64,000 nt of DNA. Source: Streptomyces pseudovenezuelae. Its GTDB lineage: Bacteria > Actinomycetota > Actinomycetes > Streptomycetales > Streptomycetaceae. A program made the translations under genes and the position numbers. Shown here piece by piece: positions 35,109 through 43,740 of this stretch. The notes below the pieces were generated by a model. The model was not told where the DNA came from and searched no databases. It saw nothing but the letters and a program-made list of their open reading frames with translations. The stretch spans positions 248,001 to 312,000 of the forward strand of contig NZ_JARXVH010000002.1 of the NCBI RefSeq assembly GCF_029892565.1, written 5' to 3'. Every line of letters starts with the position of its first letter. Positions within the stretch are counted from its first letter, which is position 1.

Positions 35109-36431
35109 ATGACCACTGTGGGTGTGCGGCGCTCTCGCCGACTCGGCCGCGGCGGCATGCGCCGCCTGGTTCCCCTCGCTGCCGTCGCCACGGCAGGTGC
35201 CCTGCTGCTCTCCGCCTGCGGGTCGGGGTCCGGCTCGGGCGGGAACGCGAAGTCCCTGACGTTCTGGATCTCCACGGTTCCGGGGCAGGACGCGGGCTGG
35301 AAGAAGCTGGTGGCGCAGTACAAGAAGGAAGCCGGCGTCACCGTCAAGCTCGTCAACATCCCCTACGACGGGTACCCGACCAAGCTGCACAACGCCGCGC
35401 AGGCGAACTCCCTGCCCGACGTGGCGGACGTGCCCGCGCTGGACCCGATCTGGTCGAGCAAGCTGATCGACCTCAGCTCCATCGCCAACAACAAGAGCTA
35501 CAACATCAACGCCAACTTCCTCGCCAAGGACTCGTCCGGCAAGGTGCTGGCCATCCCCTCGGACGTCACCGCGTCCGGCCTGTTCATCAACAAGACGCTG
35601 TTCAAGAAGGCCGGCGTCGACGTCCCGGCCTCGCCCGACAAGACCTGGACCTGGACCGACTTCATCGCGGCGGCGGACAAGGTCCGGGAGAAGACCGGCG
35701 CCAAGTACTCCCTGACCTTCGACCAGTCGCCGTCCCGGCTCCGCGCCATGGTGTACGAGATGGGCGGGAAGTACGTCCACGCGGACTCCTCCGGCAAGTT
35801 CTCGGTGGACGCCGCGACCAAGAAGGCCGTGAAGTACTTCGTCGGGCTGAACGACGACAAGACCATGCCGAAGTCGGTGTGGACCAGCGGCGCCGACCCG
35901 TCGGCCATGTTCCAGAGCGGTGACGTGGTCGCCTACTGGTCCGGCGTGTGGCAGGTCCCCGCCTTCGCGGACAGCATCAAGAAGTTCGACTGGGCGAGCG
36001 TCCCGACTCCCGCCCAGCCGGTGCAGGCCAGTGACGTCAACAGCGGCGGCATGATGGTGGGCTTCAACAACAACGGCGCCGCGGCCACCGCCGCGCAGAA
36101 GTTCATGTCCTGGGTGTACGAGCCGAAGAACTACACCGAGCTCGTCGAGACCTCCGGGTTCCTCCCGGTCGAGGGCGGCCTGAACCCGAAGTACCCCTTC
36201 AAGTCCGCCGCGGCGCAGGCGGCGTTCAAGTTGTACAACGAGGAGATCCCGCTCTACGCCCCGATCTCGGGCTACTTCAACGGCGCGCAGACGAACTGGG
36301 TGCTGAAGGGCAAGAGCCTGACCGAGGACCCGACCAAGACGGAGCTCGGCAAGGCGATCAACGGCCAGCAGTCGGTCGACAAGGCCCTGCAGAACATCGT
36401 GGACGGCTACAACCAGGCGGTCGGCGGCTGA
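35109..36431 (+). CDS. CUT1 sugar ABC transporter, substrate-binding lipoprotein
   Basis: A 440-residue extracellular solute-binding protein of family 1. The lipobox LLLSAC gives lipid-modified Cys37 after a basic signal peptide (GVRRSRRLGRGGMRRLVPLA). Typical features are LTFWISTVPGQDAGWKKLV, DVPALDP, GLFINKTLFKKAGVD, TWTWTDFIAAAD and GDVVAYWSGVWQ. It delivers an oligosaccharide to the two permeases downstream; the ATPase (shared MsiK type) is not in the window, which is normal for streptomycetes. The ATG at 35109 starts the signal peptide. Ligand cannot be read from sequence. Confidence 0.95.
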   Translation: MTTVGVRRSRRLGRGGMRRLVPLAAVATAGALLLSACGSGSGSGGNAKSLTFWISTVPGQDAGWKKLVAQYKKEAGVTVKLVNIPYDGYPTKLHNAAQANSLPDVADVPALDPIWSSKLIDLSSIANNKSYNINANFLAKDSSGKVLAIPSDVTASGLFINKTLFKKAGVDVPASPDKTWTWTDFIAAADKVREKTGAKYSLTFDQSPSRLRAMVYEMGGKYVHADSSGKFSVDAATKKAVKYFVGLNDDKTMPKSVWTSGADPSAMFQSGDVVAYWSGVWQVPAFADSIKKFDWASVPTPAQPVQASDVNSGGMMVGFNNNGAAATAAQKFMSWVYEPKNYTELVETSGFLPVEGGLNPKYPFKSAAAQAAFKLYNEEIPLYAPISGYFNGAQTNWVLKGKSLTEDPTKTELGKAINGQQSVDKALQNIVDGYNQAVGG

Positions 36432-36438
36432 TCGTGGC

Positions 36439-36483
36439 CCCGGGGGCTGGGCGGTGGGTCGAGACACCGCCGCCCGGCCCGGG
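36439..36483 (+). terminator. Intercistronic hairpin between binding protein and first permease
   Basis: GGCGGTG and CACCGCC (36450-36471) form the core stem, extended by CCGGG/CCCGG flanks. Such hairpins after binding-protein genes commonly stabilise the upstream message or reduce read-through, giving more binding protein than permease. Confidence 0.55.
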
Positions 36484-36553
36484 CGCCCACGTGATGCCGG
36501 GCTCACGGCCTGAGCCCACAGCAATCCATTCCACCAGCACGGAAGTCAGGAAG

Positions 36554-37468
36554 ATGACAAAAAGCGCCGCGGACGTGTCCGTGAGGCCGCCCAGGAGACG
36601 ACGCAGCACCTACACCCTCGCGCCGCTCGTCCTCATCGCGGCCAATGTCGTGCTCTTCGCGTTGTTCTTCGTGTGGCCGGCGGTGATCGGGCTCGTCTAC
36701 TCGTTCACGAACTACACGGGTGTGGGGGCGTTCCAGTTCATCGGACTGGACAACTACCAGAACCTGTTCGGGGACTCCACCTTCTACGACGCGCTGTTCC
36801 GGACGCTGCTGTACACCGTGCTCGTCGTTCCGCTGAACTTCGTGCTCTCGCTGTTCATCGCCAACCTGGTGGTGAGCAAGCAGGCCAAGGGCGCGTCGGT
36901 CGCCCGTGTCGTCTTCTTCGTCCCGTGGCTCATCTCGCCCATCGTCGTGGGTGTCCTGTGGCGGTGGCTGTTCGGTGAGAACTTCGGACTGATCAACTAC
37001 GTCATCGAGAAGCTCGGCGGGGCCGCCGTTCCGTGGCAGTCGAACGCGGACCTGTCGCTCGGCGTGGTCGTGATGGCGGGCGCCTGGTGGGGAACGGCCT
37101 TCTCGATGCTGCTGTTCATCGCGGCGATCAAGAACGTGCCCACCTCGTACTACGAGGCGGCCTCGCTCGACGGTGCGGGCCCCTGGCGCCAGTTCGTCAG
37201 CATCACGCTGCCGAGCATCGCGCCCACCTCGTTCATCGTCATCCTGCTCAACACGATCAACGCGATGAAGGAATACCCGCTCTTCGTCTCCCTCAACAAC
37301 GGCGGGCCGGGTACGTCGAACAACCTGCTTGTCCAGTACATCTATCAGACCGGCTTCAACCGGGGCCAGATCGGCTACGCGAGCGCCGCGTCGTTCGTGC
37401 TCATGCTCATCCTGATGGCCGTCGCGATCATCCAGCTGATCGTCAACCGGCGGGTGGAGAACCGATGA
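36554..37468 (+). CDS. CUT1 sugar ABC transporter permease (MalF type)
   Basis: A 304-residue inner-membrane protein with six hydrophobic spans. The cytoplasmic EAA loop YYEAASLDGAGPWRQFVSIT (about 196-215) contacts the ATPase. AGGAAG immediately before the ATG serves as ribosome binding site. Its last codons overlap the next permease by ATGA, indicating coupled synthesis of the heterodimer. Confidence 0.95.
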   Translation: MTKSAADVSVRPPRRRRSTYTLAPLVLIAANVVLFALFFVWPAVIGLVYSFTNYTGVGAFQFIGLDNYQNLFGDSTFYDALFRTLLYTVLVVPLNFVLSLFIANLVVSKQAKGASVARVVFFVPWLISPIVVGVLWRWLFGENFGLINYVIEKLGGAAVPWQSNADLSLGVVVMAGAWWGTAFSMLLFIAAIKNVPTSYYEAASLDGAGPWRQFVSITLPSIAPTSFIVILLNTINAMKEYPLFVSLNNGGPGTSNNLLVQYIYQTGFNRGQIGYASAASFVLMLILMAVAIIQLIVNRRVENR

Positions 37469-38367
37469 CAACCACAGACACGCCGCGTCCGGTCGACGCC
37501 GATTCCGCGCGGACCGTCTCCAAGAAGCGGCCTCGCAAGGGGAACAGCGGTGAGCTCCGGCGCGCGGTACCCGCGACGACACTGCTGTGGATCCTGGCGG
37601 CCCTCTACGGGCTGCCGGTGCTGTGGTTCGTCCTCAGCTCCTTCAAGCCGGCGGGAGACCTGTTCTCCCTTCCGCTGACGGTGCTTCCGCACGACCCCAC
37701 CCTGTCGGGTTACAAGGCGGCGTGGGACAGCGCCAATTTCTCCCAGTACTTCATCAACACGGCCATCGTGTGCGTGATCACGACGATCCTCACGGTGGGG
37801 GTCAGCTGCTGCACCGGGTATGCGCTGGCCAAGTACAACAACAGGTGGCTCAAGTTCTTCTTCATCTGCATCCTGGCCACCACGATGCTGCCGTCCGAGG
37901 TCATGCTCGCCCCGGAGTTCCTGGTGGTCCGCGACCTCGGCCTCTACAACTCGTTCGGCGGCATCATCCTCCCGGCCGTGCTCACCGCGACCGGATGCTT
38001 CATGTTCCGCCAGTTCTTCCTGACGGTCCCCGACGAACTCGTGGAAGCCGCACGCATCGACGGCGCCCGCGAACTGTCGATCTTCATGAGGATCATGGTG
38101 CCGATCTCCCGGCCCATCATGCTGACCCTCGCCATCCTGTCCTTCCAGTGGCGGTGGAACGACTACATCTGGCCGCTGCTGATGCTGAACGACCCCAACA
38201 AGTTCACCGTGCAGATCGGCATCCAGAGTCTCGTCGGCGCGCAGAACATCAACTGGTCGGTGCTGCTCGGCGGTTCGGTCATCTCCATGATCCCGCTGAT
38301 CCTCATCTTCCTGGTGTTCCAGCGTTACGTCATGAGCGCCGACATCAATGCCGGACTGAAGGACTGA
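37465..38367 (+). CDS. CUT1 sugar ABC transporter permease (MalG type)
   Basis: A 300-residue permease with an N-terminal charged extension and six membrane spans. The EAA loop is LVEAARIDGARELSIFMRIM (about 191-210), and the C-terminal QRYVMSADINAGLKD is typical of MalG partners. It starts inside the previous gene (ATGA overlap) and ends two bases before the GTG of the next gene, so transporter and the two downstream proteins form one operon. Confidence 0.95.
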   Translation: MTTTDTPRPVDADSARTVSKKRPRKGNSGELRRAVPATTLLWILAALYGLPVLWFVLSSFKPAGDLFSLPLTVLPHDPTLSGYKAAWDSANFSQYFINTAIVCVITTILTVGVSCCTGYALAKYNNRWLKFFFICILATTMLPSEVMLAPEFLVVRDLGLYNSFGGIILPAVLTATGCFMFRQFFLTVPDELVEAARIDGARELSIFMRIMVPISRPIMLTLAILSFQWRWNDYIWPLLMLNDPNKFTVQIGIQSLVGAQNINWSVLLGGSVISMIPLILIFLVFQRYVMSADINAGLKD

Positions 38368-38369
38368 CC

Positions 38370-40100
38370 GTGCCCACCCCGCTCGACCACGAGTTCGACC
38401 ATGAGTTCGTCCGCGCGGTGGCCGGCGCCGCCGACCGGTCGGCCGCCCCGCTGGCGGCCGGCCCTGACGAGGAACCCGCCGGTGTGACCCACCGCGCTCT
38501 GGCACGCCGGGTGAAGACCCTGATCGCGGCGTACCGTTCCCCGGACTCGACCCTGTACGGCAGCGGGCAGGCCGTCGCCGCCGCGACGACCCACCTCGGC
38601 GCCCTGCGGGCCGCGCAGACCGCCACCGGCCTCTTCGCCGGCGGCGACAATGTGCAGTCACCGCCGGACTCCGGGTTCACCGTCAACGACGTGTGCGACG
38701 CGCACGTCCTGGCCGCGGGCGCGGGGCCGGAACTGCGCGAGGTCACGGCCGCGCTCGCCGACATCGCCGGCGCCGCCGTCGGCAGTCTCCTGACCGGTGG
38801 GGTGCACACCCCGAACCACCGCTGGGAACTGTCCGCGGCGCTGGCCCGGCTGCACCGCTCGTTCCCTGACGACCGGCTGCTCGACCGCATCGAGGAGTGG
38901 CTCGCCGAAGGCGTCGACATCGACGCGGAGGGCCTGTACTCGGAGCGGAGCGCCGTCTACGCCTCCCACGTGTCCAACCCCTCGCTCCTCCTGCTGGCCG
39001 ACGTCCTCGACCGCCCCGGCCTGCGGGACGCCGTCGAACGCAACCTCACCGCGACCCTGGACCTCATCAGACCGGACGGCACGGTGGAGACCGTCCACTC
39101 GCGGCGCCAGGACCAGAAACACCCGTTCCCGCTGGCGCACTACCTGCCGCACTACCGGCTGCTCGCGATCCGCACCGGCCGGGGCGACTTCAGCCGAGCG
39201 GCGCGCTTGGCGGCAGTCGGCGGCATCGACGACCCCGACCTGCTCGCCGAGACCATCCTCACCCCCGACCTGTGCCGCGAGCTGCCGACACCGGAGCCGG
39301 AACCGCTTCCCCGCGACCGGTACATCACCACGGCACGCCTCGCCTCACGCGCCTCCGCCACCGCGCACAGCGTCCTGTACGGCGGCTCGGACGTGCCCGA
39401 GCACCGGCGCATCCGCTCGGGCCTCGCCTGCAATCCCACCTTCCTGCGCCTGTTCGCCGGCGACGCCGTCCTCGACGCGGTCCGCCTCTCGCAGGGATTC
39501 TTCGACCTGGGCCCGTTCCGCGCCGCCGACATGGAGCAGCTCGCCGACAACCGGTACCGGCTCAGCGAAACCCTCTCGGCCGCCTACTACCAGCCGCTCC
39601 CGCCGGACCGGCGACGGGACGACGGCGCCTACCGCATGGCGGACGAGGGACGCTTCTCGGCCGCGCTGGCCTTCCCTGACCGGCCTCGGGACGAGGTCTC
39701 CCGGACGACCCGCGTCGAGGTGGATCTGCGGGACGACGGTGCCGATCTGCGGATCGACATCAGCGGACCACGGGTGCCGTGGGCCCTCGAACTGACCTTC
39801 CGGCCGGGGGGCGTGCCAGAGGGCGCCGTACCGATCGGCGACGGACGCTGGTGCCTGACGACCGGCCCGATGACCTACCGGGTCGGTGACGACGAGATCC
39901 GGGTCGAGGTGGACGTCGAGGCGGGCGAACCGCTCGCCGGGCCGGACCGGATCGACGTACTGCGGTACGACCCGGGTCAGGACTACACCGTGGCGGGCGG
40001 CACCGACGCGACGACCGGGAACCGCGTCTACATCGGTGGACAGGGCCCCCGGACACTGAGCGTCGCACTGCGCGCCCGCCGCCCCGCCCCTGCCTCTTGA
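38370..40100 (+). CDS. Cytoplasmic alpha/alpha-toroid-like protein of the CUT1 operon, unknown
   Basis: A 576-residue protein with no signal peptide. The first ~380 residues are alpha-helical with repeating segments (LADIAGAAVGSLLTGGVHTP, NHRWELSAALARLHRSFPDD, LLLLADVLDRPGLRDAVERN), while the C-terminal ~180 are beta-rich (RTTRVEVDLRDDGADLRIDI). This helical-toroid-plus-beta-sandwich layout is that of polysaccharide lyases and related enzymes, with ETVHSRRQDQKHPFPLAHYL a plausible active-site segment. It begins at a GTG two bases after the permease stop, so it is in the transporter operon and most likely processes the imported sugar. No family named with confidence. Confidence 0.7.
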   Translation: MPTPLDHEFDHEFVRAVAGAADRSAAPLAAGPDEEPAGVTHRALARRVKTLIAAYRSPDSTLYGSGQAVAAATTHLGALRAAQTATGLFAGGDNVQSPPDSGFTVNDVCDAHVLAAGAGPELREVTAALADIAGAAVGSLLTGGVHTPNHRWELSAALARLHRSFPDDRLLDRIEEWLAEGVDIDAEGLYSERSAVYASHVSNPSLLLLADVLDRPGLRDAVERNLTATLDLIRPDGTVETVHSRRQDQKHPFPLAHYLPHYRLLAIRTGRGDFSRAARLAAVGGIDDPDLLAETILTPDLCRELPTPEPEPLPRDRYITTARLASRASATAHSVLYGGSDVPEHRRIRSGLACNPTFLRLFAGDAVLDAVRLSQGFFDLGPFRAADMEQLADNRYRLSETLSAAYYQPLPPDRRRDDGAYRMADEGRFSAALAFPDRPRDEVSRTTRVEVDLRDDGADLRIDISGPRVPWALELTFRPGGVPEGAVPIGDGRWCLTTGPMTYRVGDDEIRVEVDVEAGEPLAGPDRIDVLRYDPGQDYTVAGGTDATTGNRVYIGGQGPRTLSVALRARRPAPAS

Positions 40101-40151
40101 CCCCGACGACCCACGCCATGGCCACCTTCGGTATGAAGGGCTGATCCACCC

Positions 40152-41981
40152 GTGCACCTCCTCCACCAGCGCGGCCCGTTGCACCACCTCGCCGACACCC
40201 CCGAGGCGTACGACGCCGTCCTCGCCGACGTCACCGAGCAGGCCCTGGCCCGCCTGACGTCGGAGGGCAACCTCGAACACCCCGACGCGCTCGACGACAT
40301 CGGCGACACCTCGCTCGGCATCACCTCCCTGCTCGCGCTGGCCTGGCAGCGCGGCAAGGACCCACGCCTGCCGGAGGCGGTGCGCAGCAGCCTCGCCTTC
40401 CATCTGCGCGAGCGCGTGTACACGGAGGACAACCCCGGCTATCCGAACCTGACGGTCCGCAACTCCGGCTTCCCGTACGCCCGTTACGTCCTGGAGTCCG
40501 GCGCGCACCCCATCGGCGACTGGCCGAGCACGGTGTGGGCGCTGCTCCAGGCCGTCAACCTCCTCGACCTGGCGGAGGGCCTGATCGAGGACGAGCAGCG
40601 GGCGGAACTGCTGGCGGTGGCCCAGGGCTACTGGCGCTGGCTGACCGAGGCGACCTTCTTCAACCCGCAGGAGGCCGGCAACCAGGCCATCGGCTGCGTG
40701 GTCGGCGGCTTGATGCTGGCCCGCCAACTCCCGCCCACCGAGGGCGAGTCGGTGCGCGCCCGGGCACTGCGTGTGTACGAGGACGAGATCCGCGCCCACC
40801 GTGTACGCGACCGGGGCGCCCTGCTGCCGCCCGAGCACGGCGGTGCGTACGACAACAACTACGGCCCGATCTCCCTCTCCTTCCTCGCCCAGGCCCACCG
40901 GGTGAGCGGCGAGGAGATGTTCGCGCAGGACGGCGACGCGCTCGCCCGCTACATCGACGCACGCCTCACCAACGGCGGCTTCGACAACGGCGGCCCGCGC
41001 TACAGCGAGCAGCACTCCGGCTTCGAATCGGTGCTCGGCCTGCGTTACTTCGGCAGCCGTATCGGCTCGGACATCGGCCGCTACCGGGGCGACACCCGCT
41101 GGGGGAGGCACGCGGTCAAGCCGGACGGCGGGGTCGACGGGCACTTCGCCTGGATGCTGGTCTGGCAGATCCAGGACAGCACGTGCTGGCACCGCGCCCC
41201 GTCCACGTCGGCCGCCCGGCATCAACTCCGGGCGGGAACCGTCTCGGTGGCCTTCGACACCAAAATGACCCCGTCACTGGTCGAGGCGGCCGGCACGTAC
41301 TACCTGCCCGCCGCCGTGAACCGCCAGCACGGCTTCGGCCCGGTCCTCGACGGCTTCCTGCTGTGCCGTCCCATGGGCGAGGTCCGCGTGCGTGACATCA
41401 AGGGGGACGGTCTGACGGCCAAGCTGGTCACCAAGCCGGTCGTCGGCCGCGACCACGTCCTGCGCCACGTCCGCTCCCTGTACGTCACCGACGGCACGAC
41501 CCTGTGGACGACGGTCGCCGTGGAACGCCTGCCCGGTACCCCGTACCTGCTGGCCGGCCTGCCGTACGCCACGGACGACGGCGACCGGGTGCGCAGGACC
41601 GTGGACGCGCAGGTGACGTCGGCCGGCGAACTGCGCCTGACCCACCCGGAGTCGGAGGGCGTCGACCACTTCGACTCCCGCGCGGAGCGGACCCAGGAGC
41701 AGGCGGCCTTCGCACTGGCCGAGGACCCGCGCGGCTACGGGAACCCGGACGAGGGGTGGCGGCACCTGGTGTCCTCCACCGCGCTGGAAGCGGAACCGGC
41801 TCCCGAAGCGCCGTCGGGGCTGCACGTGTTCGCGGTGCGCTACGGCGCCGACGGCCCGTTCGCGCCCGCCTTCGAGCTCGGCGACAACGGCCTGACCGTC
41901 CGCACCGAGGCCTTCACCGCGGTGATCGGCGACCCGGCGGGCGACGCCGACGCCGAGCCGCAGCTCACCCTGCGGGCCTGA
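40152..41981 (+). CDS. Cytoplasmic alpha/alpha-toroid-like protein of the CUT1 operon, probable glycan lyase or hydrolase
   Basis: A 609-residue protein without signal peptide. About residues 1-340 are helical with toroid-like hallmarks: YPNLTVRNSGFPYARYVLES, FFNPQEAGNQAIGCVVGGL, GAYDNNYGPISLSFLAQAHR and GGPRYSEQHSGFESVLGLRY. NQ and YxxxYG contexts resemble the Asn and Tyr sites of polysaccharide lyases. From about 350 on it is beta-strand rich. GTG start with AAGGG before it, 51 bases after the previous stop. Probably acts with the 38370 protein on a uronate- or amino-sugar-containing oligosaccharide; that is inferred, not shown. Confidence 0.7.
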   Translation: MHLLHQRGPLHHLADTPEAYDAVLADVTEQALARLTSEGNLEHPDALDDIGDTSLGITSLLALAWQRGKDPRLPEAVRSSLAFHLRERVYTEDNPGYPNLTVRNSGFPYARYVLESGAHPIGDWPSTVWALLQAVNLLDLAEGLIEDEQRAELLAVAQGYWRWLTEATFFNPQEAGNQAIGCVVGGLMLARQLPPTEGESVRARALRVYEDEIRAHRVRDRGALLPPEHGGAYDNNYGPISLSFLAQAHRVSGEEMFAQDGDALARYIDARLTNGGFDNGGPRYSEQHSGFESVLGLRYFGSRIGSDIGRYRGDTRWGRHAVKPDGGVDGHFAWMLVWQIQDSTCWHRAPSTSAARHQLRAGTVSVAFDTKMTPSLVEAAGTYYLPAAVNRQHGFGPVLDGFLLCRPMGEVRVRDIKGDGLTAKLVTKPVVGRDHVLRHVRSLYVTDGTTLWTTVAVERLPGTPYLLAGLPYATDDGDRVRRTVDAQVTSAGELRLTHPESEGVDHFDSRAERTQEQAAFALAEDPRGYGNPDEGWRHLVSSTALEAEPAPEAPSGLHVFAVRYGADGPFAPAFELGDNGLTVRTEAFTAVIGDPAGDADAEPQLTLRA

Positions 41982-41987
41982 GCGTCC

Positions 41988-42668
41988 TCAACCGCCTGCC
42001 CGCGCCGCCGAGTTCTCCTCCGGCGCGGGCAGTGCACCGACCGGCACGACCAAGTCCGCCCGGTCCCGGGTCGTCGCCACCAGGTCGGCGTTGCGCTGGT
42101 CCGTGCCCGACACCCAGGCCACCGCCGTCGCGTGGTCCTTGCCGAACTCCTCGTGCCGGGCGACCAGTCGACGGATCCGCTCCTGCTCGTCGATCTCGCA
42201 GAACCACACCTCGTCCAGTGCCGCACGCACCCGCGCCCATGAACCGGTGCCCAGCAGCAGGTAGTTGCCCTCCGTCACGACCAGCCGGATGCCCGGCGGC
42301 ACCGGGATCGCCCCCGCGATCGGCTGCTCCAGCACCCGCTCGAAGCCGGGCGCGTACACGATCTCGTCCGTCTCCTCGCGCAGTCGCCGCAGCAGCGCCG
42401 CGTACCCCGCCGCGTCGAAGGTGTCGGGGGCACCCTTGCGGCCCCGGCGGCCGAGCCGGTCCAGCTCGACGTCCGCGAGATGGAAGCCGTCCATCGGGAC
42501 GTGCGCGGCCCAGGGCTCGCCGGCGCCGTTCAGCTCTCGTACCAGACGCTCGGCCAGCGTCGTCTTGCCGGAACCCGGACTGCCCGCGATGCCGAGGAGC
42601 GCGCGGGGTCGGTTGCCTGGGAGCAGGGCGCGGGCGCGGATGAGGAGGTCGTCGAAAGTCAGCGGCAC
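41988..42668 (-). CDS. Nucleoside/nucleotide-kinase-like P-loop enzyme (PRK/UdK type)
   Basis: A 226-residue P-loop kinase of the phosphoribulokinase/uridine kinase family. Walker A is GSPGSGKTT (29-37); the hallmark PMDGFHLAD (58-66) and LVVTEGNYLLLG (about 130-141) position the substrate and Mg. Relatives include fructose and panthothenate kinase-like enzymes often found with sugar genes; substrate open. It is divergent from the SnoaL-like gene and convergent with the toroid operon (six bases between the stops). Confidence 0.88.
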   Translation of the reverse strand: MPLTFDDLLIRARALLPGNRPRALLGIAGSPGSGKTTLAERLVRELNGAGEPWAAHVPMDGFHLADVELDRLGRRGRKGAPDTFDAAGYAALLRRLREETDEIVYAPGFERVLEQPIAGAIPVPPGIRLVVTEGNYLLLGTGSWARVRAALDEVWFCEIDEQERIRRLVARHEEFGKDHATAVAWVSGTDQRNADLVATTRDRADLVVPVGALPAPEENSAARAGG

Positions 42669-42763
42669 AGGGCCGAGTGTGACACTCGAAGAGATCGAAG
42701 AGCTCGGGGAGTGACGAGCCCCCGCCAGGGGAGTCGCCCCCGTAGAGGAAAGGAGCGCCCGCC

Positions 42764-43159
42764 ATGCCCGACGACGTGGCGCGGATCCGTGCCCTGGTCA
42801 TCCGGTGGGCCGACGCGGTCCACCGCGGCGACCTGGCCGGCGTACTGGCCGATCACGCGGAGGACCTCGTCATGTACGACGTGCCACCGCCGTACGAAGG
42901 GCTGCGCGGGCTCGCCGCCTACAGCGCGGCCTGGCCGCCGTTCTTCGCCTGGCAGGCGCAGGGTGCCTGCTTCGAGATCGACACCCTCGACGTCACCGCG
43001 GACACCGACGTCGCCTACGCCCATGCCCTGCTGCGCTGCGGCACCCCCGACGAACTCGCGCACCACCCCACGATGCGGCTGCGGCTCACCCTGGGCCTGC
43101 GCAAGGACGACGGCCGCTGGGTGGTCGCCCACGAGCACCACTCGTTCCCGCACGACTGA
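42764..43159 (+). CDS. SnoaL-like/NTF2 domain protein
   Basis: A 131-residue NTF2-fold protein of the SgcJ/EcaC or SnoaL-like group: helix IRALVIRWADAVHRGDLAGV, the DVPPPYEGLRG segment and the beta-sheet RCGTPDELAHHPTMRLRLTL, followed by WVVAHEHHSFP. GAAAGGAG lies before the ATG. Often of unknown function; a small isomerase/hydrolase or ligand-binding role is possible. Confidence 0.85.
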   Translation: MPDDVARIRALVIRWADAVHRGDLAGVLADHAEDLVMYDVPPPYEGLRGLAAYSAAWPPFFAWQAQGACFEIDTLDVTADTDVAYAHALLRCGTPDELAHHPTMRLRLTLGLRKDDGRWVVAHEHHSFPHD

Positions 43160-43166
43160 CCGGCCT

Positions 43167-43550
43167 TCATGCCGCTCGATCGTCGAGGAGTGCGCGCAGG
43201 GCCTTCTCCTGTTCGGCGTCGAGCCGGGTCACGAACTGTCGCAGTGTCGCGATCGGGTCCGGGCCGCGGTCGAGGGCCTTGTGCATGGCCTCGGCGGTCA
43301 GCTCCGCCGCGTTCTTCAACGGCCGGTAGGCGCCGCGCCGCCCGTCGGCGTCCCGGAGCACGAGTCCCTTGTCGTAGAGGCGTTTGAGGATGGTGTGCAC
43401 GGTGTTGTAGGCGAGCCCGCCGCCGATCTCGGCCTGGATGTCCGCGGGCGTCAACGCCCGCTCGGTCGCCCAGAGCGCGGCGAGGATCTCGCTCTCCAGC
43501 TCGCCGGAGCCGCGCCGTTCCGTTCGCCCCTGAGGCGCGCTGCCAGCCAT
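43167..43550 (-). CDS. BlaI/MecI/CopY family transcriptional repressor
   Basis: A 127-residue repressor with the Penicillinase_R winged helix: LESEILAALWATERALTPAD and the recognition helix LAYNTVHTILKRLYDKGLVL. C-terminal ALRALLDDR dimerises. In Gram-positives these are released by BlaR1-type protease signalling; no blaR1 partner is seen here. It is divergent from the membrane gene at 43741, whose expression it may control. The ATG at 43550 follows a Gly/Ser-rich start. Confidence 0.88.
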   Translation of the reverse strand: MAGSAPQGRTERRGSGELESEILAALWATERALTPADIQAEIGGGLAYNTVHTILKRLYDKGLVLRDADGRRGAYRPLKNAAELTAEAMHKALDRGPDPIATLRQFVTRLDAEQEKALRALLDDRAA

Positions 43551-43740
43551 GGGGGCAACGTTACAGCGCGTAGGGAGGTCATCCGCCCGGCGGTACCGCG
43601 CTCGGCGGCCTCGCCGGGAGCGGGGTAATTTGTCCCTGTTTTTCGTAGTCGCCGGAGTCCGTGCGGCGGCCGACGAACACCGGCTCGGCGTCCGCCCGCC
43701 CTGCCGGCGCACCGGCCACGAGGGGGAGGGGAAGCACCGC

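Noticed and set aside
33549..36524. A 991-codon minus-strand frame opposite the ROK regulator and binding protein
   Set aside because: Low-complexity Arg/Gly-rich translation, antisense to well-supported genes, no motif.
43555..43570. BlaI-type operator TTACAGCGCGTAG
   Set aside because: Only a TAC-N5-GTA half-symmetry; too weak to claim.
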